A stretch of 64,000 bases of DNA. Origin: Actinomycetospora chibensis. GTDB lineage: Bacteria; Actinomycetota; Actinomycetes; Mycobacteriales; Pseudonocardiaceae. This document shows, piece after piece, positions 53,205-61,614 of the stretch. The DNA lies in contig NZ_JAQZAM010000004.1 of assembly GCF_028737215.1 (NCBI RefSeq), positions 124,001-188,000 on the forward strand, written 5' to 3'. The notes under the pieces were generated by a model. It made no database searches. It was not told where the DNA came from and saw only the letters and a list, made by a program, of their open reading frames with translations. A program made the translations under genes and the position numbers. Positions within the stretch are counted from its first letter, which is position 1; each line of letters starts with the position of its first letter.

Positions 53205-53762
53205 TCAGACGAGCTGCCCGTCGCGGGCGAACATGCGCGCGGCCGGCCACGCCGACAACGACCGGCCCGCGGCGTGGACCATCGCCGGGCCGGGGTCGAC
53301 CCGGGTGCGGTGGTGGGTGTCGATCAGGTGCACGGTGACGCCGGGCAGCCGCGTCCAGCCCGCGGCGCGGTAGAAACCCTCGACGTCCGGCCCGCACGAC
53401 ACGAAGCCGAAGGGGACGTCGAGGTCGACGAGGGTCGCGACCACCTGCGCCATCAGCGCCCGGCCGACACCGTGCCCGTGCTGGCCGGGGTCCACCGCGA
53501 CGAGGCCCACGTCCCCGACGAGGACGTCGGGCCCGTCGGGCAGCGCACGCAGGAACCGGCGGATGATCCCCGCGTGTGCCACGGGGGTCTCACCGGCGCG
53601 CGCGATTACCCGCAGCTCGGGGCGGGCGCCGGCCCAGCTCCGGCCGTCGCCGAACCGGACGGACTGCGCGGCGTAGGCGCGTCCCAGGAGCGCGGCCAGC
53701 GACGCGTGCGCCGCGTCGTCCAGCTCGGTCTCCCACGACACCGACCAGGTCACGTCCGTCAC
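53205..53762 (-). CDS. NodA-like N-acyltransferase (GNAT fold)
   Basis: 185 residues. The sequence carries the landmarks I remember from rhizobial NodA: an N-terminal WSVSWETEL, the block GRSWAGARPELRVIA, VAHAGIIRRF, LVGDVGLVAVDPGQHGHGVG (acyl-carrier/CoA loop of the GNAT fold), VPFGFVSCG and the C-terminal GRSLSAWPAARMFARDGQLV. NodA N-acylates the chitin-oligosaccharide backbone of Nod factors. In a non-symbiotic actinobacterium the acceptor is probably another amino-sugar or amine. The adjacent gene mshB, divergent by 62 bp, also acts on an amino-sugar, which may be coincidence. ATG or GTG at 53762. Confidence 0.8.
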   Translation of the reverse strand: MTDVTWSVSWETELDDAAHASLAALLGRAYAAQSVRFGDGRSWAGARPELRVIARAGETPVAHAGIIRRFLRALPDGPDVLVGDVGLVAVDPGQHGHGVGRALMAQVVATLVDLDVPFGFVSCGPDVEGFYRAAGWTRLPGVTVHLIDTHHRTRVDPGPAMVHAAGRSLSAWPAARMFARDGQLV

Positions 53763-53811
53763 GGCGACCAGTCTCGTCCCACCCGGCGCGGACGGGCACG
53801 TCCGGACGGCC

Positions 53812-53817
53812 TAGCGT
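53812..53817 (+). promoter_or_regulatory. Leaderless -10 element of mshB
   Basis: TAGCGT seven bases before the GTG at 53825. Confidence 0.5.
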
Positions 53818-53824
53818 GCCGGGC

Positions 53825-54688
53825 GTGAGCCTGCTGCTCGTCCACGCCCACCCGGACGACGAGACGATCACCTGCGGCGGGTTGATGGCGCTCGCGGTCG
53901 GTGCCGGGGTGCCGGTGACCCTCGTGACCTGCAACCGCGGCGAGCTCGGCGAGGTGATCCCGCCCGGGCTCCGCCACCTCACCGGCGACGCGCTCGGCGA
54001 GTACCGCGAGGGCGAGCTCGCCCGGGCCTGCGCCGCGCTGGGCGTCACCGACCACCGCTGGCTCGGCGGCGACGGGACCGGGGTCGGACCGTGGCACGAC
54101 TCGGGCATGGTGCTCGCGGGTGCGGGCATCCGCGCCGCCGCGCCCGCGACGATCGACGCCGGCGCCTTCGCCGCCCCCGAGGCGTTCGGGGCGCAGGTCG
54201 AGGCGCTGGTCGCGGTCCTGCGCGAGGTCGAGCCCACCGTGGTGATCACCTACGACGAGGGCGGCGGCTACGGCCACCCCGACCACGTCCGCGCCCACGA
54301 GGTGACGGCGGCGGCGGTCGCGGCCGTCGACCCGGACGCCGCGCGGATTGCGGTGGAGGCGACCGCGGCGGCGCACGACGAGGTCGACGCCGGCCTCGCC
54401 GCCCTGCGCCGGCGGGCGTGGCTGCCGCTGCCCGTGCCGCCGGTGGAGGACCTGCCGACGGTGCCGGACGCGACGATCACCACCCGGATCGCGCTGGGCG
54501 CCGCACGCGTGGCCAAGCTCGCCGCCCTGCGGGCCCACGCCACCCAGATCGCGGTCCACGACGACGGCCGCGAGCCGCCGGCCTACGCGCTGTCCAACGA
54601 CCTCGCCCAGCCCGTCCTGCCGACCGAGTGCTTCGTGCACCTCCGGGGCCCGGCGGGCGGCCTCGACGCCCTGCTCCCGCCTCGGTGA
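53825..54688 (+). CDS. mshB: Mycothiol biosynthesis deacetylase MshB
   Basis: 287 residues. The GlcNAc-PI deacetylase-family zinc motif is AHPDDE at residues 8-13 (ligands H9 and D12, general base D11), with the third ligand in GGGYGHPDHVRAH. It removes the acetyl group from GlcNAc-inositol, the second committed step of mycothiol synthesis. FVHLRG and the YDEGGGYGHPDH context match MshB rather than the conjugate amidase Mca. The GTG at 53825 is leaderless-like and gives MSLLLVHAHPDDE. It is followed with a GTGA overlap by the Rv1171-like gene, as in mycobacteria. Confidence 0.96.
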   Translation: MSLLLVHAHPDDETITCGGLMALAVGAGVPVTLVTCNRGELGEVIPPGLRHLTGDALGEYREGELARACAALGVTDHRWLGGDGTGVGPWHDSGMVLAGAGIRAAAPATIDAGAFAAPEAFGAQVEALVAVLREVEPTVVITYDEGGGYGHPDHVRAHEVTAAAVAAVDPDAARIAVEATAAAHDEVDAGLAALRRRAWLPLPVPPVEDLPTVPDATITTRIALGAARVAKLAALRAHATQIAVHDDGREPPAYALSNDLAQPVLPTECFVHLRGPAGGLDALLPPR

Positions 54689-55188
54689 CCGCGCCCGACG
54701 AGAGCAGCGAGGGCGTCCCCGACCGCGCCGGGAGCAGCGAGGGCGTCCCTCGCTCCACCACCGGCGGGCCCCGGCGCCGCCCGGTGCTCGCCGTGGTCGT
54801 GGTGGTGATCCTCGCCGTCGACGCGATCCTGCTCGCCTGGACCGAGATGGCGTGGCTGACGGTGCGCACCGAGGCCACCGGGTTCCCGCTGCCGCTGTCC
54901 GCGCTGGTCGCGGCGGTGACGACGCCGCTGCTCGTGCTCGCCGCCGACGCCGCGATGCCCCGGTCGGCCGCCCTGTTCGCCCCGCTGGGGACGTGGACGC
55001 TCACGATCGTCGGCGCCGGGCTGTGGAGCCCGGCGGGGGCGGGGGTGCTCCCGCCGGACTGGCGCGCGATCCTGCTCCTCGCCGCCGGTGTCCTGCCCGC
55101 GCTGGTCGTCGGGATGCGCCGTCCGGGCCGGTACGACCCCCTCCCGCCCGCCCCCGGACCCGTGAGACACGGGCCCGGAGACGGTTGA
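54685..55188 (+). CDS. Rv1171-like membrane protein
   Basis: 167 residues. After a variable N-terminus come four membrane helices: RPVLAVVVVVILAVDAILLA, LPLSALVAAVTTPLLVLAAD, LGTWTLTIVGAGLWS and AILLLAAGVLPALVVGM, ending with a Pro-rich tail. The conserved position directly after mshB suggests a link to it, but no function is known. The GTG at 54685 overlaps the mshB stop. The N-terminal 20 residues contain a duplicated GSSEGVP-type peptide encoded by an 18-bp direct repeat that looks like a palindromic element inserted in the gene start. Confidence 0.8.
   Translation: MTAPDESSEGVPDRAGSSEGVPRSTTGGPRRRPVLAVVVVVILAVDAILLAWTEMAWLTVRTEATGFPLPLSALVAAVTTPLLVLAADAAMPRSAALFAPLGTWTLTIVGAGLWSPAGAGVLPPDWRAILLLAAGVLPALVVGMRRPGRYDPLPPAPGPVRHGPGDG
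54702..54749 (+). repeat. 18-bp direct repeat at the start of the Rv1171-like gene
   Basis: GAGCAGCGAGGGCGTCCC occurs at 54702-54719 and 54732-54749 (30-bp period, in frame). The second copy continues into TCGCTCC, so GCGAGGG/CCCTCGC can form a hairpin. Confidence 0.85.
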
Positions 55189-55217
55189 GCGGCGCGGCGG
55201 TCGGGAACCGACCGGCC

Positions 55218-56048
55218 ATGCCCGCCATCCCGGACGACCACGTCGTCCGCGTCCTGCGCCCCTTCGTGGCCGCCACCGGCCCCGTCCTGCGGGGCCTGCG
55301 TGACGCCGACCCGTTCCGGCTCGGACGCCTCGCCCGCCGCCGCGCCCTCGAACTGCAGGAGAGCGGCGGTCGAACCCCCGAGGAGGCGCCGACCAGCCGC
55401 CGGGGGCAGGCCGCACGGGTCGTGCGCACCGGACGCGCCCGGGCGCTCGACCGGCTCGCCACCTCCAAGCTCCCCGGCACCCCGCGCTGGCAGACGATGA
55501 GCCCCGAGGAGCGCGACGACTGGTGGGTGTCGCGGGTCGGGCGCTTCACCTCCGTCGTCGCCTCCATCCCCGGGATCGGGGGCGCGCTGGCCCGCCGGCT
55601 GCCGGTCTCGGACATCCTCGGCATCGCCGCGCAGGGCCTGGTGATCTGCGCGATCGCCGGTGAGCACGGGCTGAACGGCCGCGACGAGCAGGTGCGGCTC
55701 CTGGCGTCGGTGCTGTTCGGGCGCGACGTCGACCCCTCCCGCCACGGCGACCCCCACTCGGCCGACGTCGAGCGCGAGGCAGGCGAGCTCAGCGGCACGG
55801 TGGGGGAGGAGAAGGAGGAGCGGGGCCGACTCTCGGCCCTCGCCCGGGCGGTGTGGCGGATGGGGACGACGCTGTGGGGCCTGCAGTCCGAGCTCGACCG
55901 TCGCCCCAAGGGCAACCGGGCCTGGCGGACGCTGGCCAACGTGCCCGTCGTGGGCGCCGTCGGGAGCTACCGCAGCGAGCGTTCGGGGCTCAAGCGCGCG
56001 GCCCGCGCCGCAGCGCGCTGGGTCGCCCGTGAACAGGGACGACGGTGA
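55218..56048 (+). CDS. Conserved hypothetical protein
   Basis: 276 residues. A basic, helical N-terminal region (to about 100) is followed by MSPEERDDWWVSRVGRFTSV, VASIPGIGGALARRLPVSDI, a hydrophobic stretch LGIAAQGLVICAIAGEHGL and VRLLASVLFGRDVDP. The C-terminal third is helical and ends with basic residues. The GIGG...ARRLP...GIAAQGLVICAIA arrangement is reminiscent of EcsC-like membrane-associated proteins, but I am not certain of homology. ATG at 55218, 29 bp after the previous stop, so possibly cotranscribed with mshB. The 203-bp gap downstream holds the fdxC promoter region. Confidence 0.65.
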   Translation: MPAIPDDHVVRVLRPFVAATGPVLRGLRDADPFRLGRLARRRALELQESGGRTPEEAPTSRRGQAARVVRTGRARALDRLATSKLPGTPRWQTMSPEERDDWWVSRVGRFTSVVASIPGIGGALARRLPVSDILGIAAQGLVICAIAGEHGLNGRDEQVRLLASVLFGRDVDPSRHGDPHSADVEREAGELSGTVGEEKEERGRLSALARAVWRMGTTLWGLQSELDRRPKGNRAWRTLANVPVVGAVGSYRSERSGLKRAARAAARWVAREQGRR

Positions 56049-56251
56049 CGGTGGACAGCGCCGCACGTCGCGGGACGGTGGGGGGTGTGGCGGCCGACAC
56101 GGCCCGAAGGACCAATCGGACCCTCCCCGCACGGGCGTGGGGCGGCGGCGACCGGAATACTCGCCGCAGGCGTCCCCCGTGGGCTCCGCGTGACATCACC
56201 ACGCGAGGGCCGGGGCGTGCCGGACGACGCGAGTGAGGAGCAGGAGCAGAC

Positions 56252-56572
56252 GTGACGTACGTGATCGCAGAACCGTGTGTCGACGTGCTCGACAAGGGTT
56301 GCATCGAGGAATGCCCTGTCGACTGCATCTACGAAGGGGGCCGGATGATGTACATCCACCCCGACGAGTGCGTCGACTGCGGGGCGTGCGAACCGGTCTG
56401 CCCGGTCGAGGCCATCTACTACGAGGACGACGTCCCGGACCAGTGGTCGGTCTACACGCAGGCGAACGTCGACTTCTTCGACGAGCTGGGGTCGCCGGGC
56501 GGTGCCTCCAAGGTCGGCAAGGTCGACCGTGACGTGGGCCCCGTGCCCGCGCTCCCGCCGCAGGGGGAGTGA
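56252..56572 (+). CDS. fdxC: 7Fe ferredoxin (FdxC/FdxA type)
   Basis: 106 residues. Eight cysteines are arranged as C9, C17, C21, C25 (with the extended C-x7-C-x3-C-P spacing of a [3Fe-4S] site) and C40, C43, C46, C50 for the [4Fe-4S] site ([12 protein letters not shown]). It is a low-potential electron carrier for oxidoreductases. It is the Rv1177 counterpart, next to dapC as in mycobacteria. The GTG at 56252 follows AGGAGC. Its stop overlaps the dapC start by GTGA. Confidence 0.96.
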   Translation: MTYVIAEPCVDVLDKGCIEECPVDCIYEGGRMMYIHPDECVDCGACEPVCPVEAIYYEDDVPDQWSVYTQANVDFFDELGSPGGASKVGKVDRDVGPVPALPPQGE

Positions 56573-57705
56573 GCCCGAGGGGGTCCGTCGGCGTGGGGGT
56601 GCGTTTCCCCGCGCTGCCGGACTTTCCGTGGGACAGCCTGACCGCGGCGGCGGCCGTGGCCCGCAGTCACCCCGACGGCGTGGTGGACCTGTCGGTCGGG
56701 ACGCCGGTCGATCCGGTGCCGACGGCGATCGGCGAGGCCCTCGGCGCCGCGTGGAACTCCCCGGGCTACCCGCAGACGTGGGGCACCCCTGCCCTGCGGG
56801 AGGCGGCCGTCGACGCGCTGGCCCGCCGCCACGGCGCAGGGCTCTCCGACCGCGAGGGTCTCGACCCGGACGCCGTGCTGCCCACGATCGGCTCGAAGGA
56901 GCTGGTGGCCTGGCTCCCGACACTGCTCGGCCTGGGGCCCGGCGACATGGTCGCCTTCCCGGACCTCGCGTATCCCACCTACGAGGTCGGTGCGCAGCTC
57001 GCCGGCGCGGAGCCGGCACGGGTCGGTGACGACGAACCACTGCCCGAGAGCACGCGGCTGGTCTGGCTGAACTCGCCGTCGAATCCCACGGGCCGTGTCC
57101 TCGAGGCCGGCGCGCTGGCCGCGCGCGTCGAGGAGGCCCGAGGCCTGGGCGCGGTGGTGGCGTCCGACGAGTGCTACCTCGCCCTGCCCGGGCGCGGTGT
57201 CGTCACGACGTCCGTGCTGGACCCGGTCGTGCACGGTGGCAGCGTCGGGGGCCTGCTCGCGGTCCACTCGCTGTCGAAGACGTCGAACCTCGCGGGCTAC
57301 CGCGCCGGGCTCGTGCTCGGCGACCCCCACCTCGTGGCCGGCCTGCTCCAGGTGCGCAAGCACGCCGGGATGATCGTGCCGCGCCCCGTCCAGGAGGCGA
57401 TGACGGTCGCGCTGCGCGACGACGAGCACGTCGCCGCGACCCGCGCGCGCTACGACGCCCGCCGCGACGTCCTGCGCCCCGCGCTCGAGGCCGCCGGCCT
57501 GCGCGTCGAGCACTCCCGGGCGGGCCTGTACCTGTGGGCCACCGCGGACGAGCCCTGCCGCGCCACCGTCGACCGCCTCGCCGGGCGCGGCATCCTCGTG
57601 GCCCCCGGCGAGTTCTACGGCCCCGCCGGCGGGGCGCACGTCCGCGTGGCCCTCACCGCCTCCGACGAGCGCATCGCCGCGGCCGCGGAGCGCCTGGCGG
57701 GGTGA
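56569..57705 (+). CDS. dapC: N-succinyldiaminopimelate aminotransferase
   Basis: 378 residues, fold-type I PLP aminotransferase. The cofactor-binding residues are Y-PTYE in AYPTYEV, N172 in [11 protein letters not shown]200/Y203 in ASDECYLAL, the Schiff-base lysine K237 in [14 protein letters not shown] and the carboxylate-binding arginine near HVRVALT. It converts N-succinyl-2-amino-6-ketopimelate to N-succinyl-LL-2,6-diaminopimelate, using glutamate, in the succinylase branch of lysine/DAP synthesis; dapD and dapE of the same branch lie 3-5 kb downstream. The GTG at 56569 overlaps the fdxC stop. Confidence 0.93.
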   Translation: MSPRGSVGVGVRFPALPDFPWDSLTAAAAVARSHPDGVVDLSVGTPVDPVPTAIGEALGAAWNSPGYPQTWGTPALREAAVDALARRHGAGLSDREGLDPDAVLPTIGSKELVAWLPTLLGLGPGDMVAFPDLAYPTYEVGAQLAGAEPARVGDDEPLPESTRLVWLNSPSNPTGRVLEAGALAARVEEARGLGAVVASDECYLALPGRGVVTTSVLDPVVHGGSVGGLLAVHSLSKTSNLAGYRAGLVLGDPHLVAGLLQVRKHAGMIVPRPVQEAMTVALRDDEHVAATRARYDARRDVLRPALEAAGLRVEHSRAGLYLWATADEPCRATVDRLAGRGILVAPGEFYGPAGGAHVRVALTASDERIAAAAERLAG

Positions 57706-57712
57706 TCCCGTC

Positions 57713-58903
57713 GTGACGGACACCCCGCTGACCGGGACCCGACCCGCCGTCCGCCCGGTCGTCGTCCTCCTCGCGGTCCTGGCGCTGGGCGTCAACCTGC
57801 GAGCAGCGCTCTCGGTCTACCCGCCGCTGCTGGAGACGATCCGCGCCGACCTCGGGCTCTCCGCCGGGTTCGCGGGGCTCGTGCAGGCCGCGACGATCCT
57901 GATGATGGGCGCCGGGTCCTTCGCCGCGCCGACCCTCGCGCGGCGCGTCGGCCGCGAGCAGGCTGCGGCCCTGGGCATCGCGGCGATCGCGCTCGGCACG
58001 GCGACCCACGGGGTGCCGGCGGCCGTGACCCTGGTCGTCGGCAGCCTCGCGATCGGGCTCGGCATCGGTGTCGTCGGGGTGGCCATCACCGGCGTCGTCC
58101 GCGACCACCTGCCCGAGCGGGCCGGCGCCGCCACCGGCCTGTACACGGTGTCGATGATGGGCGGGGCGACGGTCGCCTCGCTCACCGCGCTGCCCCTGCA
58201 GGACGCGCTCGGCGGCTGGTGGTGGGCGCTGGCGGCGTGGACGGTGCCGGCCGTGCTCGCCCTCGTCGTGTGGTGGCCGGCGACCCGGCGCCTCCACGAC
58301 ATCCCCGCGGCGGCGCCGGTGCGGCTGCCGTGGCGCAACCGTTTCGCCCGGCTCGCGGTGCTGTTCCAGGCGATGTCGTCGGTGCAGTTCTACGGGTGGC
58401 TGACCTGGCTCGCCCCCTTCTACGAGGCGCAGGGGTTCTCGCCGGCCCGCGCGGCGGTGCTGCTCTCGGTGTGGAACGTCGTGCAGATCCCCGCCGCCCT
58501 GCTGGTGCCGCTGGCCGCGGAGCGGCGCCGCGCCTGGGCGCCGTGGGCGGCCTTCTGCGTGGCCTGCGCGGCGATCGGCGTCACCGGGACCCTCGTCACC
58601 CCGGTGCTGCCCGTCGTCGGGCCCTGGGTGTGGGTCGTCCTCGCCTCGGTCGCCGTGGGCGCGGGGTTCCCGCTCGGTCTCGCCGTGGTCGCGTGGCGCA
58701 CGCCGGACGGGGCCACCTCGGCGTCGGTGTCGGCGCTGACCCTCGGCTCGGCCTACCTCCTCGCCGCCGTCGCCCCACCCGTGATGGGTGTGCTCATCGA
58801 CCTCGCCGGCTTCCGCGCGGCCCTGGGCGTCATCGCCGCGGGCGTCGTGGTCCAGGGCGTCGCGGTGGTGCGCCTCGGACCGCGCCGGGTCACCTACACC
58901 TGA
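57713..58903 (+). CDS. MFS permease of the CynX/NimT family
   Basis: 396 residues with 12 membrane helices. The N-terminal block LALGVNLRAALSVYPPLLET followed by IRADLGLS is diagnostic for the CynX (cyanate)/NimT (nitroimidazole) transporters. Other features: GAATGLYTVSMMGGATVAS and AMSSVQFYGWLTWLAPFYEA. The substrate in this host is unknown; efflux of a small organic anion or drug is likely. The GTG at 57713 lies seven bases after the dapC stop, so it may be cotranscribed. Its stop is 13 bases from the convergent antiporter gene. Confidence 0.9.
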   Translation: MTDTPLTGTRPAVRPVVVLLAVLALGVNLRAALSVYPPLLETIRADLGLSAGFAGLVQAATILMMGAGSFAAPTLARRVGREQAAALGIAAIALGTATHGVPAAVTLVVGSLAIGLGIGVVGVAITGVVRDHLPERAGAATGLYTVSMMGGATVASLTALPLQDALGGWWWALAAWTVPAVLALVVWWPATRRLHDIPAAAPVRLPWRNRFARLAVLFQAMSSVQFYGWLTWLAPFYEAQGFSPARAAVLLSVWNVVQIPAALLVPLAAERRRAWAPWAAFCVACAAIGVTGTLVTPVLPVVGPWVWVVLASVAVGAGFPLGLAVVAWRTPDGATSASVSALTLGSAYLLAAVAPPVMGVLIDLAGFRAALGVIAAGVVVQGVAVVRLGPRRVTYT

Positions 58904-58916
58904 CCGGCCCCCGTGG

Positions 58917-60095
58917 CTACGAGGTCGACGGCCGCAGTGGGCGGGTGAGCCGGGCGTGCACCGGCTCGACGACCCGGGCCGCGATCGGCCCGAGGATCGC
59001 CATGAGCAGTACGTAGGTGGTGGCCAGGGGGGCCAGGCCGGGGTCGACGGTCCCGCTGGCCAGCGCCAGCCCGGCGATGACGATCGAGAACTCCCCGCGC
59101 GCGACGAGCGCGGCCCCCGCTCGCCATCGGCCGAGGCGCCCGACCCCGATCTGGTGCGCCGCGAACCAGCCGGCGCCGAGCTTCGTCGCCGTCGACACGA
59201 TCGCGAGCACGATCGCGGCCGGCAGGACGGCGGGGATCTGGCGCGGGTCGGTGTTCAGGCCGAACACCACGAAGAAGATCGCGGCGAACAGGTCGCGCAG
59301 CGGGGCGAGCACCCGCGTCGCGTTCTCGGCGGTGTCCTCGGAGATCGCGATACCGAGGAGGAACGCCCCGACGCCCGCGGAGACCTGCAGCTGCGAGGCG
59401 ATGCCGGCGACGAGCAGGGCGATGCCGAGCACGCGGAGCAGGAAGACCTCGGAGGACGGCGACTCGACCACCGCCGACACCGCCCGCCCGAACCGCAGCG
59501 CGACGACGAGCACGACGATCAGCAGGCCGACGGCGATCGCGACCGTGCGCAGCCCGGCGACCAGGCCGAGCGCGGCGAGCGCGGCGGTCGTGATCGGCAG
59601 GTAGAGGGCCATCGCCAGGTCCTCCATGACCAGCACGGAGAGCACCGCCGGGGTCTCCCGGTTGCCCAGCCGGCCCAGATCCTCGAGGACCTTCGCGACG
59701 ATCCCGGACGACGACACCCACGTCACGCCGGCCATCGCGAGCGCACCGAGGGGACCCCAGCCGAGGATCAGCGCCGTGATCGCGCCCGGTGCGGCGTTGA
59801 GGACCATGTCGACGATCCCGGCCAGCCAGGACCGCTGCAGGCCGCCGACCAGGTCGGAGGCGGAGTACTCGAGACCGAGGAGCAGGAGCAGGAGGACGAC
59901 CCCGACCTCGCTCGCCACGCCCGTGAACGGCTCGATGCCCTCGAGGGGCAGGACGCCGCCCACACCGAACGCGAGCCCGCCGAGCAGGTAGAGCGGCACC
60001 GGCGAGATGCCGATGCGCCCGGCCACGCGACCGAGGATGCCGAGCCCGAAGAAGAGCGCGCCCAGCTCGATGAGCGAGAGGGCGGTCGTGTGCAC
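58917..60095 (-). CDS. Cation:proton antiporter (CPA2/KefB-like)
   Basis: 392 residues with 12-13 membrane helices of the Na+/H+ exchanger fold. Diagnostic blocks: GLGILGRVAGRIGISPVPLY, LLGLEYSASDLVGGL, WVSSSGIVAKVLEDLGRLGN, VLVMEDLAMALYLP and GAFLLGIAISEDTAENATRV. The paired acidic residues of the transport site are in VMEDLA, as in K+/H+ exchangers of the KhtU/KefB type. No C-terminal TrkA-N domain; the regulatory subunit is encoded by the preceding gene at 60105-60587, nine bases away. It exchanges K+ or Na+ for protons. Confidence 0.93.
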   Translation of the reverse strand: MHTTALSLIELGALFFGLGILGRVAGRIGISPVPLYLLGGLAFGVGGVLPLEGIEPFTGVASEVGVVLLLLLLGLEYSASDLVGGLQRSWLAGIVDMVLNAAPGAITALILGWGPLGALAMAGVTWVSSSGIVAKVLEDLGRLGNRETPAVLSVLVMEDLAMALYLPITTAALAALGLVAGLRTVAIAVGLLIVVLVVALRFGRAVSAVVESPSSEVFLLRVLGIALLVAGIASQLQVSAGVGAFLLGIAISEDTAENATRVLAPLRDLFAAIFFVVFGLNTDPRQIPAVLPAAIVLAIVSTATKLGAGWFAAHQIGVGRLGRWRAGAALVARGEFSIVIAGLALASGTVDPGLAPLATTYVLLMAILGPIAARVVEPVHARLTRPLRPSTS

Positions 60096-60104
60096 GGGTG
60101 GAGG

Positions 60105-60587
60105 TCAGCCGTCCTCGAGGATCGCGGCGGCCCGGCCGAGACCCTCACCGGTGCCGACGACGACCACCAGGTCGCCCGCGCGGAACACGAACTCCGGCCC
60201 CGGGGACGGCGACACGACGTGGTCGCGGATCACGGCCACGATCGACGTGCTGGTGCGGGTCCGCATGGCGGTGTCGCCCAGCGTGCGGCCGTCGTAGGGC
60301 GACCCTGCGCCGATCGGGAACTGCGCGGTCATGATGCCCTCGACCTCGCGCTGCTGGTCCTGCAGCTGCGCGACGAGGTTCGGCGCGCCGAGCAGTGTGC
60401 CCAGGGCCTGGCCCTCGGCGTCGGTGAGCCCCACCGAGGCGCTGCAGGAGTCCGGGTCCTCGCGCCCGGACACCAGCAGCTCGCGGTGCCCGTCGCGGTG
60501 GGTCAGCACCCCGATGCGGCGCCCCGACGTCGTCGCGAACTCCTGCTTGGTGCCGATCCCGGGCAGACGGGTGACCTCGACGTCCAC
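60105..60587 (-). CDS. Antiporter regulatory subunit with TrkA-C domain (KhtT-like)
   Basis: 160 residues. The first 70 form a KhtT-like N-terminal domain (GIGTKQEFATTSGRRIGVLT, HRDGHRELLVSG). The last 75 are a TrkA-C (RCK-C) domain: FPIGAGSPYDGRTLGDTAMR, TSIVAVIRDHVVSPSPGPEF and FRAGDLVVVVGTGEGLGRAA. In Bacillus KhtT, this domain binds c-di-AMP and controls the partner exchanger KhtU. The GTG at 60587 follows TAACCT (minus strand 60600-60595) by seven bases, a leaderless start, and the gene is followed directly by the antiporter, forming a two-gene operon. Confidence 0.9.
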   Translation of the reverse strand: MDVEVTRLPGIGTKQEFATTSGRRIGVLTHRDGHRELLVSGREDPDSCSASVGLTDAEGQALGTLLGAPNLVAQLQDQQREVEGIMTAQFPIGAGSPYDGRTLGDTAMRTRTSTSIVAVIRDHVVSPSPGPEFVFRAGDLVVVVGTGEGLGRAAAILEDG

Positions 60588-60594
60588 GATCGTC

Positions 60595-60600
60595 AGGTTA
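60595..60600 (-). promoter_or_regulatory. Leaderless -10 element of the antiporter operon
   Basis: TAACCT on the minus strand, seven bases before the GTG at 60587. It lies between dapD (stop at 60608) and the operon. Confidence 0.5.
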
Positions 60601-60607
60601 CGTCGGC

Positions 60608-61594
60608 CTAATCGTTCGCGTGGAGCGCGGCGTTCAGCTCCACCTTCGCGCCCTGGGTGCGCGGCAGGGCGTGCACCGCGCCGGTGACCGAGTCGCGGCG
60701 CAGCAGCAGCCCCGAGCGCCCGGAGAGCTCGGCGGCCTTGACCACCCCGCCGTCCTCGAGGGTCACGCGGGTCCCGGCGGTGACGTAGAGGCCCGCCTCG
60801 ACGACGCAGTCGTCACCGAGCGAGATCCCGATGCCGGCGTTGGCGCCGAGCAGGCAGCGCTCGCCGATCGAGATGACCTCCTTGCCGCCCCCGGACAGCG
60901 TCCCCATGATCGACGCACCACCGCCGACGTCGGAGCCGTCGCCGACGACGACGCCGCCGGAGATGCGTCCCTCGACCATCGAGGCGCCCAGCGTGCCGGC
61001 GTTGAAGTTGACGAAGCCCTCGTGCATGACCGTGGTGCCGGACGCGAGGTGCGCGCCGAGGCGCACGCGGTCGGCGTCGCCGATGCGCACGCCGGAGGGG
61101 ATGACGTAGTCGACCATGCGTGGGAACTTGTCGACCGCGTAGACGGTGACCGGGCCGCGGGCGCGCAACCGCGCGCGCACCCGCTCGAACTCCGGCACCG
61201 GGCACGGGCCGTGGTTGGTCCAGACGACGTTCGCGAGGTGGCCGAAGATCCCGGTGAGGTCGACGCCGTGCGGCGGCACGAGCCGGTGGGAGATCAGGTG
61301 CAGCCGCAGGTAGACGTCGTAGGCCGAGGCCGGCGGGCCGGTGAGGTCCGCGACGGTGCGCACGGCGACCACCTCGACGCCGCGGGCCTCGTCGCTGCCC
61401 AGCGCCTCGACCAGGGACGGCTCGAGATCGCCGGCCGGCACCAGGACCGTGCCCGGCTCCTCGGCCATCCCGTCGGCCGCGTCCGAGAGCTCGGGCAGCG
61501 GGTACCAGGTGTCGAGGACGGTGCCGTCGGCGGCCACGGTGGCGAGGCCGACGCCGACGGCACGGGAGGAACGCGGGGCGGCGGGGGTGCTCAT
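60608..61594 (-). CDS. dapD: Tetrahydrodipicolinate N-succinyltransferase
   Basis: 328 residues, the actinobacterial (Rv1201c-type) DapD. The N-terminal domain is followed by a left-handed beta-helix with hexapeptide pattern ([60 protein letters not shown]). It transfers succinyl from succinyl-CoA to tetrahydrodipicolinate, opening the succinylase branch of DAP synthesis as a trimer. The catalytic glutamate is within ASMVEGR as in the mycobacterial enzyme. The ATG at 61594 has TAGCCT (minus strand 61608-61603) eight bases upstream. The divergent DUF1275 gene starts only 20 bp away. Confidence 0.96.
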   Translation of the reverse strand: MSTPAAPRSSRAVGVGLATVAADGTVLDTWYPLPELSDAADGMAEEPGTVLVPAGDLEPSLVEALGSDEARGVEVVAVRTVADLTGPPASAYDVYLRLHLISHRLVPPHGVDLTGIFGHLANVVWTNHGPCPVPEFERVRARLRARGPVTVYAVDKFPRMVDYVIPSGVRIGDADRVRLGAHLASGTTVMHEGFVNFNAGTLGASMVEGRISGGVVVGDGSDVGGGASIMGTLSGGGKEVISIGERCLLGANAGIGISLGDDCVVEAGLYVTAGTRVTLEDGGVVKAAELSGRSGLLLRRDSVTGAVHALPRTQGAKVELNAALHAND

Positions 61595-61602
61595 CGTCCG
61601 CC

Positions 61603-61608
61603 AGGCTA
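61603..61608 (-). promoter_or_regulatory. Leaderless -10 element of dapD
   Basis: TAGCCT on the minus strand, eight bases before the ATG at 61594. It lies within the 20-bp gap to the divergent DUF1275 start (61615), so the opposing promoters must overlap. Confidence 0.5.
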
Positions 61609-61614
61609 TCGGGC

